Positions 52,501 through 57,933 of a stretch of 64,000 nt of DNA are shown here, one piece after another. Under the pieces are notes generated by a model. That model was not told the DNA's origin. It saw only the letters and a program-made list of their open reading frames with translations, and ran no database searches. The first letter of the stretch is position 1, and each line of letters starts with the position of its first letter. Source of the DNA: Owenia fusiformis (taxonomy: Eukaryota > Annelida > Polychaeta > Sabellida > Oweniidae); NCBI GenBank assembly GCA_903813345.2, contig CAIIXF020000012.1:3887318-3951317 (forward strand), in the 5' to 3' direction. The position numbers were made by a program, and so were the translations under genes.

Positions 52501-52870
52501 CAGGACTTTATTTCTTTTTGATTGTTTTTCAGTCTTCTGCAAATTTACTCCTATCTGCTCAACATGCCAGTAAGTACATCATTGTTTTTTTGTTAACTTA
52601 AATATTTGGATTATTGAGATAATTAGTTCTGTAGAAATGTTGTTTACAAGTATCCTTACCCTTTTAAAAATAGTAGAGAACCAAGTTTAAGATAATAGGT
52701 GATAGACAATTTGTTTTGCATTACTTCAACTTCAAATTTGATTTATGTTTTTCTTTCCATTTTTCTGAACTGAAAATGTTTTACATTTTGTTTTCAGGAC
52801 TAAATTTAAAATGAACATTCCTCTGAAACTGAAAAGTAAAAGGTTAAAGGCAGTTACAAATGCGAAGTGA
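22520..52870 (+). CDS. GTF2H3: TFIIH core subunit p34 (general transcription factor IIH subunit 3)
   Basis: p34 is a structural subunit of the nuclear TFIIH core used in RNA polymerase II initiation and nucleotide excision repair, and pairs with p44. I join exons 22520-22526, 22611-22684, 33485-33594, 34642-34772, 43148-43290, 50740-50814, 51182-51304, 51969-52104, 52533-52569 and 52798-52870: 302 aa (human 308), all phases fit. A vWA-like N-terminal domain is seen ([41 protein letters not shown] with DITGG). The C-terminal zinc-binding region is [22 protein letters not shown]. Exon 5 ends ATA|GTTGGT, a poor donor, but joining to GTG GTT AAA restores the family's RxxVxKxAED block. Exon 6 is preceded by five decoy copies of its acceptor. 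Introns 2 (10.8 kb), 4 (8.4 kb) and 5 (7.4 kb) are large and host other genes and transposons. Confidence 0.92.
23143..23260 (-). promoter_or_regulatory. Possible minus-strand promoter / short first exon
   Basis: On the minus strand ACTTCCGG (an ETS-type site) is followed by AAAAATGGCG (YY1-like with ATG), a short frame beginning MALTKEKK that stops after about 21 codons, and a possible donor AAG|GTATGT near 23144. It could be the start of an antisense transcript within GTF2H3 intron 2, or part of a repeat. No downstream exon found. Confidence 0.25.
23684..24966. mobile_element. Possible non-autonomous element with subterminal GGTATAATG repeats
   Basis: The right end carries four tandem copies of a GGGTTTCGGTATAATG-type 16-mer (24885-24950); the left end carries inverted relatives (CATTATACCGACGCGC, near 23698). 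The two edges, TTATACGGGATC and GGACCCCCATTATA, are inverted. No transposase is seen. The boundaries are approximate. Confidence 0.45.
26153..26933. mobile_element. MITE with ~75-bp terminal inverted repeats
   Basis: The left end AAATAGGTAATACTCT and the right end AGAGTATTACCTATTT are inverted and match over about 75 bp with few differences (TTCTTAGCTAACAAATACC). Inside are a run of about 20 C residues (26530-26549) and a patch rich in GTCACGCA/TCACGCG. No open frame of weight. Confidence 0.75.
29144..29722 (-). CDS. TMEM79-like MAPEG-family membrane protein (184 aa)
   Basis: Coding part 29144-29698, uninterrupted. Four hydrophobic segments are visible (about residues 20-40, 50-72, 108-130, 148-180). 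The MAPEG-like core is in the second half: NTMEQFLLN, then [20 protein letters not shown] and [16 protein letters not shown]79-type proteins are MAPEG relatives of intracellular membranes; catalysis is not proven for them. Upstream, TTACTTTCAG ends at 29723, so a noncoding 5' exon probably exists. It is a tandem paralogue of the gene at 31521 (shared LRCQxFS, NTxEQ, GRVxFLIGYL) and both lie antisense in GTF2H3 intron 2. Exact function unknown. Confidence 0.8.
   Translation of the reverse strand, partial: GNNSPRDNMAFEMKKAKPEDRAFVGKNIIVSVTFILTCGLICHMFVPDITIPGLSDRLLFTLRCQTFSAVLLMLYIQSVAKRRRASKGINPIANYKDPFIEVMTRIVQNTMEQFLLNFIFQMVICTYIDNVKWIILMEGLFIVGRVIFLIGYLRDPVQRAFGFATTAIPNYIAGFYCIYCFVSKSPFYELTV
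29799..30217 (+). repeat. Two direct copies of a ~145-bp repeat
   Basis: 29799-29940 and 30071-30217 match from ATTTGGACAAAATATG through AAGTGGGTGC to GGGGAGATCACTG, with tandem GTGGGTGCA motifs inside. The intervening 130 bp is unique. They lie upstream of the MAPEG-like gene at 29144, probably remnants of one transposon family or a local duplication. Confidence 0.8.
30879..31086. mobile_element. MITE with CAGGCCC termini and 5-bp target duplication
   Basis: The ends are CAGGCCCATAGCCAGG and TCTGGCTACAGGCCTG, flanked on both sides by GCCAT. Internal G/C runs and GAACCCCC segments are shared with the element at 61410. The left end only of a third copy starts at 43299. The family is non-autonomous here. 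Confidence 0.8.
31521..32121 (-). CDS. TMEM79-like MAPEG-family membrane protein (185 aa), paralogue of 29144
   Basis: Coding part 31521-32078, intronless. The layout is that of its neighbour: hydrophobic segments at about residues 22-42, 52-72, 110-132 and 150-178; [56 protein letters not shown] 5' UTR intron is likely: acceptor CTTACAG ends at 32122 and a candidate noncoding exon ends at 32497 with AAG|GTAAGA (minus). The shared gene structure and order suggest tandem duplication inside the GTF2H3 intron. Membrane location is inferred; reaction unknown. Confidence 0.8.
32498..33484. other. Rest of GTF2H3 intron 2
   Basis: Probably holds the promoter of the 31521 gene (minus). AAGATGGCGCC at 33185-33195 is a YY1-like site of unknown relevance. 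Nothing else recognised. Confidence 0.35.
33928..34195. mobile_element. MITE with CACCCCTTCC termini, TTTA target duplication
   Basis: Inverted ends CACCCCTTCCATATGATCAC and GTGATCATATGGAAGGGGTG are perfect over 20 bp and the similarity goes on (TGATCATTT, AAAATGATGACCTT). TTTA flanks both sides. No open frame. In GTF2H3 intron 3. Confidence 0.85.
34336..34532. mobile_element. Mariner-type MITE, TA target duplication
   Basis: Inverted ends CGAGGGTATATCATAAAGTT and AACTTTATGATATACCCTCG, each next to TA. The ends look like Tc1/mariner termini with the transposase deleted; 197 bp. In GTF2H3 intron 3. Confidence 0.85.
35432..36500 (+). pseudogene. tRNA-derived (SINE-like) sequence split by a foldback element
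   Basis: Left part 35432-35470 carries an A-box-like TGGTGTAGTGGTTAGAGC; right part 36451-36500 carries a B-box-like GGGTTCAAATCCC followed by a T-rich tail (36516-36530). Removing 35471-36450 and one CAAACA copy brings the boxes about 30 bases apart, as in a tRNA. No clean cloverleaf forms, so this is a SINE or tRNA pseudogene and not a working tRNA gene. Confidence 0.65.
35471..36450. mobile_element. Foldback element built of ACGGCGTAAAAA-type repeats, CAAACA target duplication
   Basis: Outer ends TATGGCTGGCCATCTGGACC and GGTCCAGATGGCCAGCCATA are inverted. Next on each side come tandem ~17-21-bp units (TTTTTAACGGCGTAAAAA and relatives), inverted between the two arms. A 300-bp unique centre (35750-36010) has no convincing frame. 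CAAACA flanks both ends (35465-35470 and 36451-36456). Long arms of short tandem repeats are typical of foldback transposons. Confidence 0.9.
36501..38038. other. GTF2H3 intron 4, first gene-free part
   Basis: AT-rich. Holds one copy of a dispersed ~100-bp repeat (36998-37097), whose inverted relative is at 42100-42202: CATACCCTGC, CAGAGTCTAG, AGCCCCGCCCC, TTGGTGCC in the same order. A short open frame over it (36959-37186) is probably chance. Nothing else seen. Confidence 0.5.
38039..39262 (-). CDS. Carbohydrate sulfotransferase, HNK-1/CHST8-14 type (407 aa)
   Basis: Type II Golgi enzyme predicted to transfer sulfate from PAPS to a glycan. After a short N terminus comes one membrane anchor (about residues 27-47). 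The 5'-phosphosulfate loop is [10 protein letters not shown] (172-181) and the 3'-phosphate site is [11 protein letters not shown] (235-245); further on are KFPEFIQYI and DEHW...C..C (308-321), all marks of the Sulfotransfer_2 family. The length fits. Which sugar is used cannot be told. The coding sequence is intronless and antisense in GTF2H3 intron 4. A second Met at residue 22, just before the anchor, may be the real start. In the stem, residues 71-96 and 95-119 are a tandem duplication (NRTRDVSN... / NRTHDVSN...). Confidence 0.88.
   Translation of the reverse strand: MITGDHKYICSRLTRTADGLNMPKSIKFLVKLYVVTCIFISAVLFSLELSFTCKHTHSINMPLHCGILSLNRTRDVSNSTRVFQSKNIFDIISSNRTHDVSNDAGVFQSKNLSEIRLTPPRKITMEDVMSQRKSRVDAICDKKHPKDNYLRYTPPRSHFIVVDQKYKVVYCMVPKIASTSWTKMFLAQHERKTYDKISWKYWLSHWRTHMKDLNIFSKVQRKTILTTYKKFLFIRDPLDRIRSAFNNKFTRAGMSNEPELKAYGQRYGKRIIQRFRKNPDKQSSRTGLGVKFPEFIQYITSNGLYKADEHWNSIYNLCQPCHIRYDYIGNFYNVVEESKFVMDHIGLKNITYPSENILQVKKSSQSANVNMIKKFYESIPQAQKHLLWDMYKNDNELYGDLFNFIKL
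39885..41095 (+). repeat. 31-bp satellite, about 39 copies
   Basis: The unit is GGCCCATAGTATCCTG followed by ATATTTATATTAGCT (31 bp), with variants GCTCC, GGTCC and GCCCC for GGCCC. Copies at the left edge (39885-40000) are degenerate. The array is in GTF2H3 intron 4; unlike the other arrays it touches no exon I can see. Confidence 0.95.
41096..42435. other. GTF2H3 intron 4, later part
   Basis: AT-rich unique sequence apart from the minus-oriented copy (42100-42202) of the dispersed repeat also found at 36998. No gene seen. Confidence 0.5.
42436..42932. mobile_element. MITE with AGGCCCACT termini, TTAA target duplication
   Basis: AGGCCCACTTTG at the left and TATAGTGGGCCT at the right, each next to TTAA (42432-42435, 42933-42936). 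About 497 bp, no open frame. The TTAA preference is the same as that of the element at 7147, but the termini differ. Confidence 0.75.
43299..43330 (+). mobile_element. Left end of a CAGGCCC-type MITE
   Basis: CAGGCCCATAGCCAG begins eight or so bases after the GTF2H3 exon 5 donor. The right end is missing. The insertion may explain why this donor (GTTGGT) is poor. Confidence 0.5.
43561..43569 (+). promoter_or_regulatory. TATA box of the transposase-derived gene
   Basis: TATAAATAG after a GC-richer patch. A possible noncoding exon follows and ends at about 43653 (CTAG|GTAAGT). It is the most likely promoter for the coding exons at 44048 and 45241. Confidence 0.45.
44048..46818 (+). pseudogene. 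DDE-transposase-derived gene, frameshifted
   Basis: Exon 44048-44103 (ATG in AAAATGG context, 18 codons) joins 45241 onward (CCAG|TATGG); the frame then runs to TAG at 46550-46552. Two acidic blocks look like RNase-H-fold strands: [12 protein letters not shown] and [14 protein letters not shown], followed by DVWHVIKNV. The expected third block, [17 protein letters not shown] with a Glu, lies in another frame (about 46565-46818), so a frameshift near 46540-46560 separates it. The order and the WHV-K / NHIWYS / GYHE pattern recall Kolobok-like transposases, but that family name is a guess. I see no terminal repeats for the whole. It is inside GTF2H3 intron 5, same strand. Either a decayed transposon or a domesticated gene with an unseen intron. 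Confidence 0.6.
44753..45152. mobile_element. Palindromic 400-bp MITE, ATATA target duplication
   Basis: CACGGGGTGCCAACTATGAC and GTCATAGTTGGCACCCCGTG are perfect inverted ends; the arms match nearly to the centre (AGAGTCTCTCGTTTT and AAAACGAGAGACTCT). ATATA flanks both sides. It sits in the intron between the two coding exons of the transposase-derived gene. Confidence 0.9.
47362..47727 (-). CDS. Unrecognised Cys-containing open frame, doubtful
   Basis: An open frame of up to 121 codons with [10 protein letters not shown], then a basic W-rich part ([20 protein letters not shown]). Its composition is more protein-like than chance frames here. A donor-like AAG|GTACAT lies at 47420 and an acceptor CTCTCAG near 47320. 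It may be a remnant of a transposon, possibly the one that gave the transposase-like gene upstream. No family assigned. Confidence 0.25.
   Translation of the reverse strand: MYFYKPLCIWTLSYNMVCEHCYLEMCGADIGRSQAWFGQGNNPSDRNRIKRKKLYKRFWSLMENLGAWRRPEYVAKKRAMTPGHRNHPNVIFLRQIMPDCITKVHRLFGLSSLENSHNLHC
47728..50395. other. GTF2H3 intron 5, gene-free part
   Basis: AT-rich sequence with no array, inverted repeat or coding sequence that I can support. A part near 48415 (TTGGCATTCAAATACTCGTAAATAAG) resembles 43421-43450, so a dispersed repeat is present there. Confidence 0.4.
50396..50500 (+). mobile_element. Dispersed 'GTCACCACC' element, right half
   Basis: GTTTGGCATTCAGCTTCTG, AAATGTTAGGTGGTGACATT and TTGCATG match the right half of the 13920 copy. 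It ends shortly before the acceptor array of GTF2H3 exon 6. Confidence 0.55.
50528..50739 (+). repeat. 42-bp repeat spanning the GTF2H3 exon 6 acceptor, five decoy copies
   Basis: Acceptor-plus-exon-start copies begin at 50528, 50570, 50612, 50654 and 50696 (42 bp apart); the real exon begins at 50740. Each reads TTTTAG then GTGGTTAAAGGGGCA (with small changes, e.g. ATGG at 50654 and GTGTTAAAG at 50570) before passing to ATATGGTGATCTTTATG. Use of the first decoy gives [13 protein letters not shown] and then TAG, which is the next acceptor itself. Confidence 0.93.
50815..51181 (+). other. GTF2H3 intron 6
   Basis: Donor GTAATG, acceptor TATACAG. Contains two more partial GTCACCAC motifs (50976 and 51082), each followed by TTGTTA/TTGTAAC blocks of the dispersed family. 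Confidence 0.5.
51832..51905 (-). pseudogene. tRNA-derived (SINE-like) sequence
   Basis: On the minus strand an A-box-like TGGTAGAGC (51876-51884) is followed by a B-box-like GGTTCAATTCC (51841-51851) at tRNA spacing. The D stem does not pair, so it is not a functional tRNA. It lies in GTF2H3 intron 7 (51305-51968), otherwise empty. Confidence 0.6.
52105..52532 (+). other. GTF2H3 intron 8
   Basis: GTAAGT donor and TTTTTCAG acceptor; nothing else recognised. Confidence 0.5.
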
Positions 52871-52999
52871 TTTGCTGTGATGAACATGAAAATTCGTCGC
52901 GCTGTAGCTAGAACATGTGCACATCAAGAGACAGAGATTTGAAGAGTGAACAAGTGAAGATTGTGTTTCTAATACTGTACATGCAATGTTTGAAACTCA

Positions 53000-53130
53000 C
53001 AGCTGCCTGACTCCCAACGGCAACCACTGACTGCCAATGGCAACCACTGACTGCCAATGGCAACCACTGACTGCCAATGGCAACCACTGACTGCCAATGT
53101 CAACAACTGACTGCCAACGGCAATCACTGT
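53000..53130 (+). repeat. 20-bp repeat in the GTF2H3 3' region
   Basis: Six or so copies of CTGACTGCCAATGGCAACCA follow the stop codon. The unit resembles the GACTGCCAATGCCAACTG core of the dispersed 'GTCACCACC' family, so it may be a tandem expansion of such an insertion within the 3' UTR. Confidence 0.85.
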
Positions 53131-54131
53131 TCACTCTTGGCGATGAGAACCTAAAAAACTAGTTGCCTTTTGGGTAATGGACTGGAAGGCAATATGACAA
53201 TTGTGGCAGTCATGTTTTCAACTTAAGTTGTGAACTATGTGTACATGAATGTGTATCAAACTCCAAATCACAACCAGTGAAGTAGTGCACAAAGTGCCAT
53301 CTATCTGTGTATTTAATACAAGGAGCATATGGATTTTAAGTGTAGCACTAGTGTGTGTAATTCATGCAAAATTACAAATAAGAAAGCAAATGTTTGAAGT
53401 CATAAAAATAAAATTTGATGAAATTAGAGGTACAAAATCAAAACTTTTTGGACAACCCTTGCACATGCAGACATGTACACAACTTTTGTACCTTTTAATA
53501 TTTGAGATCAGCAGCATCTTGTGCTATTTAAGTTCATTTTCATCTATTGAAATGTATGTAACTTTCAGGTGTGGTATTTTGTATTTACCAGATATGAGAT
53601 CAAAATTCTAACAGCTTTCAAAGAAATTGTAAAGACAATAGAAATGTCAGAAAATAATATGTGGAAAAGCCACCCCTTGAAGAGAGCCAACAATAGACAA
53701 GAGTCTGGGAATTTTTTTTTTAATTTTTCTGTTGCAGCTTTAGTAGATATTTAAAATATCTATTTTAAGCACATTCTCCTTTCTAGTTCAAACAACAAAA
53801 TATTAGGGCATATGTTGCATTTTTGAAAATATACCTGGATGCCGACATATTTCTTCCTATTTTCAAATAACTGCAAGATTTGGTGTATATTATAGAACAT
53901 ATCATTTACAATTTATTATGTACAATTTATGCATACAACATTATTTATATAATTACACCTGAGCATAATACATATTTTGAAATATACAATGAGTAAAAGA
54001 GGGTCTCTAGCATTAGTCGCTACATAGCTCATCATGGCACAGGCCCAAGGTTGATGCAAGTCATATATTCTCCACCTCACTTGTAGAACTAGGGTTATCA
54101 TCCCTCTGATTTGTCTGTAAGTCAGTTGTGT
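53131..54131. other. Region between GTF2H3 and the convergent gene copy
   Basis: Should hold the GTF2H3 3' UTR end (AATAAA near 53406). From about 53860 it is homologous to 56925-57158, the flank of the second gene copy, so the duplication includes 3' flanking DNA. The open frames here are unconvincing. Confidence 0.45.
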
Positions 54132-54743
54132 TTAAAATGAAATAAAGCCAGAGTCATCCTTTGTTTTCTGCTGGGAATCTTTGTCTTGGTTCTCCAACTT
54201 CTCTGATTTCTTTCTCAATGCAGCAGAAACAGCATATTTGGCCTCTCTTGCCTGGAAACAAAATTTAGTGTGTTTGATGTCATTTTCTACGTTGCAAAGT
54301 TTTTGTTTGTCATTTTTTAGGTTTTTCATTTAGTTTGTCAAATGTTATCCTTTGTGCTTTAGCATCATTCAAGTAAGTAGGCTATATGTACTGCTTGTCA
54401 TTCTTTCATAGAGAGGTTTTTATACATTTTTGTATATTATTAATTTATATTCTAAGTTGCAACATACTCATTGATACTTACTCTCTTTTCCATTCTTTGC
54501 AGGGCTCTTTGAAGAAGAGAACGCTTGTGTTTTTCCTGTTGAGATTGTGAAAACTTTGGATCATAAACTGGAGACATCCTTAGGATAGTTTCCATTGTGC
54601 AATCGGCCTTTGTGTAGAAGCCGTTTTTGCCAAACTTTGAAAAGTCTATCTCTGGCCATTCATATACATGTATCTCATTCAGGTCTATCACCATTGTGAC
54701 CTCCTCCACTTCCTCCTCATCCTTAGCATCATTGAATTGAACT
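54132..54743 (-). pseudogene. Truncated duplicate of the 57159 gene
   Basis: Exon 2 copy 54132-54251 (starting AREAKYAVSA, ending SGFISF) and exon 1 copy 54482-54743 (from about VQFNDA through EVTMVIDLNEIHVYEWPEI to LQRMEKR) keep the splice sites of the gene at 57159. The 5' part is cut at a mariner insertion (54745-56718). Beyond the insertion homology stops within a few bases, so the first ~55 codons are missing. The remaining frame is open. Selection cannot be judged. Confidence 0.75.
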
Positions 54744-54744
54744 A

Positions 54745-56718
54745 CAGGGTGGGCCAAAAAAAAGTTCACCCTTTTTCATTTTAATCTCATTTTTTTTATT
54801 TTTGATGCAATCCCTTAGAAAATTGATATGTAGATAACTGAGACATTTCTAAACAAGGTCGATATATAACATTAGGTGTGTCTTTGGCTGTTTTGTTTTT
54901 AAAGTAAATGTTCAATATGTCCTCCTTGTTCCTGCACAACCAGTTTTAGTCTATGACGCCATTTATTTATTGCCGCGTTACTTGATTGTTGTGATAATTG
55001 TTCCCAACATAAAGTTATTCTTTGTTGGAGTTCTTGAACTGAATGGATGGGAACACTATGAACATGTTTTTCTAGTTCACCCCACACAAAATAATCCATA
55101 ACATTGAGATCAGGGCTATTTGGGGGCCATAAGTCAGGGGGGATAAAATCAGGTGCATTGGCATGCAAGAACTCCATTGTCGCTTTAGATGTGTGCGAGG
55201 GAGCCCCATCTTGTTGGAATATGTAGTTTGGATTGATGCGATTCATATCCTTTAATAAGGACTTTTTTAGCACTCTGTCTATATAGTATGTAGAATTCAT
55301 TTTGGCTCCAGGTTGAACAAATGTTACTCTAGTTTTTCCCAATTTAGATACGCCGGCAGATACCATTATTTTTGAGGTAAACTTTCTCCTCTCCTTTACA
55401 AGTTGCTCTCGGTGTATTTGCTTCTTTGTTTCAACATCAGCGTAAATCCGATCATTTTGTGAATTTTTAGGTGGATCAACTGTGAACATCTTCTCGTCTG
55501 TGAACCAGGTTGTATCTACCATACGTTTGGAAAATGTTCTCAGGAGTCGCTTGCTATTATCCAGTCTTTTCTTTCTATTGTTGTCTGTTAAGAGAGTAAG
55601 GTGCTGGCGCTTAAATGTTTTCATCTTTAACTCAGTTTTGGCAATTCTTCGAACGGTTGATCTGGATATGCCTGCTTTCTTTTCTATCTCTCTTGGAGAC
55701 ATGCTACTCCCTGGGTTATCCTCTTGGCTACATATTAAATCAGCTACAGTCTCTATGTTTTCTGCTGTTGTAACAGTTCTGGGACGCCCACTTCCAAGCT
55801 TCCTCTTAGTGGAGCCAGTGATGTCAACTTTTCTAATGAGTTTCGCAACTGTGCGAACATTCCAATTTTTATTTGGAAACATCTTACAGACTTTCTTTGC
55901 CCCATATTTCTTTTCTGTTCTCAGTACTTTGATTATAGCCTTATCTTCATCTGATAGGGGAGGCATGATATCCTGTGACAGTTACTGAAAAAGAATTGCA
56001 GTTCATTTCTAAATAGTAATTTTCATTAATCCCAGTTTGAACTCAACTCTTAAGGGGTGCCCAATGACTCTGAGCTTGGAATAAAATCACCAGTATTAGT
56101 ATTCCCAACTCTGAGTACCCCTTTTCCCCACACCATAAAGCATGAACAGAATTAAAATGGCATCTTGTACAAATTATATTATGTAGAATTTAATAACTTA
56201 TTCATTTGTAATTATATCATAAGTGTATTACATAAAACCATCAAATTATTATCAATATTGTGAACGTAAAAATGAGGAAAATTGGATAAAACCATGGATT
56301 TTCAGTAACTTGTTGACCAACTCATCTATGGTAGTATCGGGTGTTTATAAGAGTACTTAATTGTTTAAAGAGGTGTTTATCATCAACTCTGACTATTAAT
56401 TAACACTCTACTTTGTAATATTTTGCATTAACTGACATAAAAATTATATTTACCATGATAACTTCTTTTCAAATTTCCCTCCTTTTTTTGAAATCCGCCA
56501 TTTTGTAAATGAAGTGAATTTCTGTGTTTTTTTTCATGACACACCATAAATATATTTTAGGTGTCATGACAACACTGTTGCATAAATTTCACTCAAATCC
56601 TAACAACATGTACAGAAATGTCTGAGCTATATACATATCAATTTTTAGAGGCATTGCATCAAAAATAAGAAAATTAGATTAAAATGAAAAAGGGTGAACT
56701 TTTTTTTGGCCCACCCTG
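54745..56718 (-). mobile_element. Full-length Tc1/mariner element, apparently intact
   Basis: Terminal inverted repeats start CAGGGTGGGCCAAAAAAAAG on both ends and stay similar for about 85 bp or more with few differences. TA flanks both sides (54743-54744, 56719-56720). Size 1974 bp with one uninterrupted transposase gene. The well-matched arms and open frame suggest a recent insertion. It split the duplicate gene copy. Confidence 0.93.
54899..55966 (-). CDS. Tc1/mariner transposase (355 aa)
   Basis: Nuclear cut-and-paste transposase acting on the element's own ends. The N terminus has two helix-turn-helix parts (about residues 5-45 and 88-112) joined by a GRPR motif (60-63). The catalytic acidic residues are D157 (WFTDEKMF), D253 (QQDGAPSHT) and D291 (SPDLNVMDYF), so the last two are 37 residues apart: DD37D by my count, unlike the DD34D of classical mariner. 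The frame has no stop or shift. Translation probably starts at the first ATG near 55966. Confidence 0.92.
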   Translation of the reverse strand: MPPLSDEDKAIIKVLRTEKKYGAKKVCKMFPNKNWNVRTVAKLIRKVDITGSTKRKLGSGRPRTVTTAENIETVADLICSQEDNPGSSMSPREIEKKAGISRSTVRRIAKTELKMKTFKRQHLTLLTDNNRKKRLDNSKRLLRTFSKRMVDTTWFTDEKMFTVDPPKNSQNDRIYADVETKKQIHREQLVKERRKFTSKIMVSAGVSKLGKTRVTFVQPGAKMNSTYYIDRVLKKSLLKDMNRINPNYIFQQDGAPSHTSKATMEFLHANAPDFIPPDLWPPNSPDLNVMDYFVWGELEKHVHSVPIHSVQELQQRITLCWEQLSQQSSNAAINKWRHRLKLVVQEQGGHIEHLL

Positions 56719-56720
56719 TA

Positions 56721-57158
56721 TATGATTGCCTCATTTCATTTTATTTGAGTTACAATTATCTCATACAGACACCATAGGGCATAAACATGTGGTAGGATAA
56801 TGTAACTTGATATGTTAAGGTAGGACTAGGATAAAGGACATCACATGGCTTGTTGCTATAAAATTAGGGCATACTGTATGCAGTGCTATTTAAAATATAG
56901 TAGGATTCTAACATATTCTATTTTCATATAACAGCAAGATTTTGTGTATATTAGAACATATTTACAATTTATTATTTACAATACAACATAATCAAAAACA
57001 CTTGAGCACAATTCACACACAGTCTCTAGCATTATTGCTACATAGGTCCACATATCACAGGCCCATAGGCCCATCACAGATGCAAGGCATATATTCTTTG
57101 CCACACTTGGAGACCTAGGTCTCATCAGCTCTCTGTTTTGTCAATAAGTTAGTTGTTC
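56721..57158. other. Flank between the two gene copies
   Basis: 56925-57158 resembles 53860-54131 and represents the 3' flank of the intact copy. Nothing else seen. Confidence 0.5.
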
Positions 57159-57878
57159 TTAAAATGAGGTAAAGCCAGAGTCATCCTTTGTTTTCTGCTG
57201 GGAACTTTTGTCCTGGTTATCTGTTTTCTTTGTCAATGCAGAAACTGCATATTTGGCCTCTCTTGCCTGGAAACAAAATTCGATATGCTTAATTTTCTAC
57301 ATTGCAAGTTTTTATGTCATTTTTAGGTTTGTTGTTTTATTTGTCAAATGTTATCCTTTGTGCTTTAGCATCATTCAGTACTGCATGTTATTCTTTGATA
57401 GAGAGCATTTTCTTGCAGTTTTAAGAATATTCTTAGTTGCAACATACTCATTGATACTTACTCTCTTTTCCATTTTATGCAGAGCTCTTTGAAGAAAGGA
57501 ACGCTTGTCTTTTTCCTGTTGAGGTTGAGAAAACTTTGGGTCATAAAGTGGAGACATCCTTAGGATAGTTTCCATTGTGCAGTCAGCTTTTGTGTAAAAG
57601 CCATTTCTGCCAAATTTTGAAAAGTCTATCTCTGGCCATTCATATACATGTATCTCATTCAGGTCTATCACCATTGTGACCTCCTCCACTTTCTCATCAT
57701 CTTCAGCATCATTGTATGGAACAATACGATTGTTTTGCCTCCATAGCTGTCTTGTTTCTTTGGATTTCCAAATAGCAATCTTGCTCATGGCACTTCTAAT
57801 CCTATGGCTTGAAGTTGGTTGTTTTTCCATCTTTTCTTCAGATATTTGTAATTTATGTCGTTGTAGATCAACTTTCAA
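57159..57878 (-). CDS. Unrecognised small conserved-looking protein, two exons (174 aa)
   Basis: Exons 57878-57462 and 57266-57159 join in phase 0 (EKR|AREAKY) at GTAAGT/TTTCCAG. The protein is hydrophilic. It has a basic start (possible alternative start at Met17, 57830), an acidic stretch (DAEDDEKVEE), a hydrophobic-acidic core (MVIDLNEIHVYEWPEIDFSK) and a charged, probably helical tail. I do not recognise the family. An RFX X-box-like site 42 bp upstream suggests a ciliary role; that is inference from the promoter alone. Convergent with GTF2H3. A diverged truncated copy lies 3 kb away. Confidence 0.75.
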
Positions 57879-57919
57879 GAATTTCTCAGTATTTTATCGC
57901 AACATTGCTTTTGTTTGTG

Positions 57920-57933
57920 TTTACCATAGAAAC
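57920..57933. promoter_or_regulatory. RFX X-box-like site
   Basis: TTTACCATAGAAAC matches the X-box pattern GTHNYYATRRNAAC at 13 of 14 positions. It lies about 42 bp upstream of the first ATG of the 57159 gene. RFX factors control ciliary genes in animals through this box at such distances. Confidence 0.5.

Noticed and set aside
55482-55988. Plus-strand frame of 168 codons
   Set aside because: Antisense shadow of the mariner transposase.
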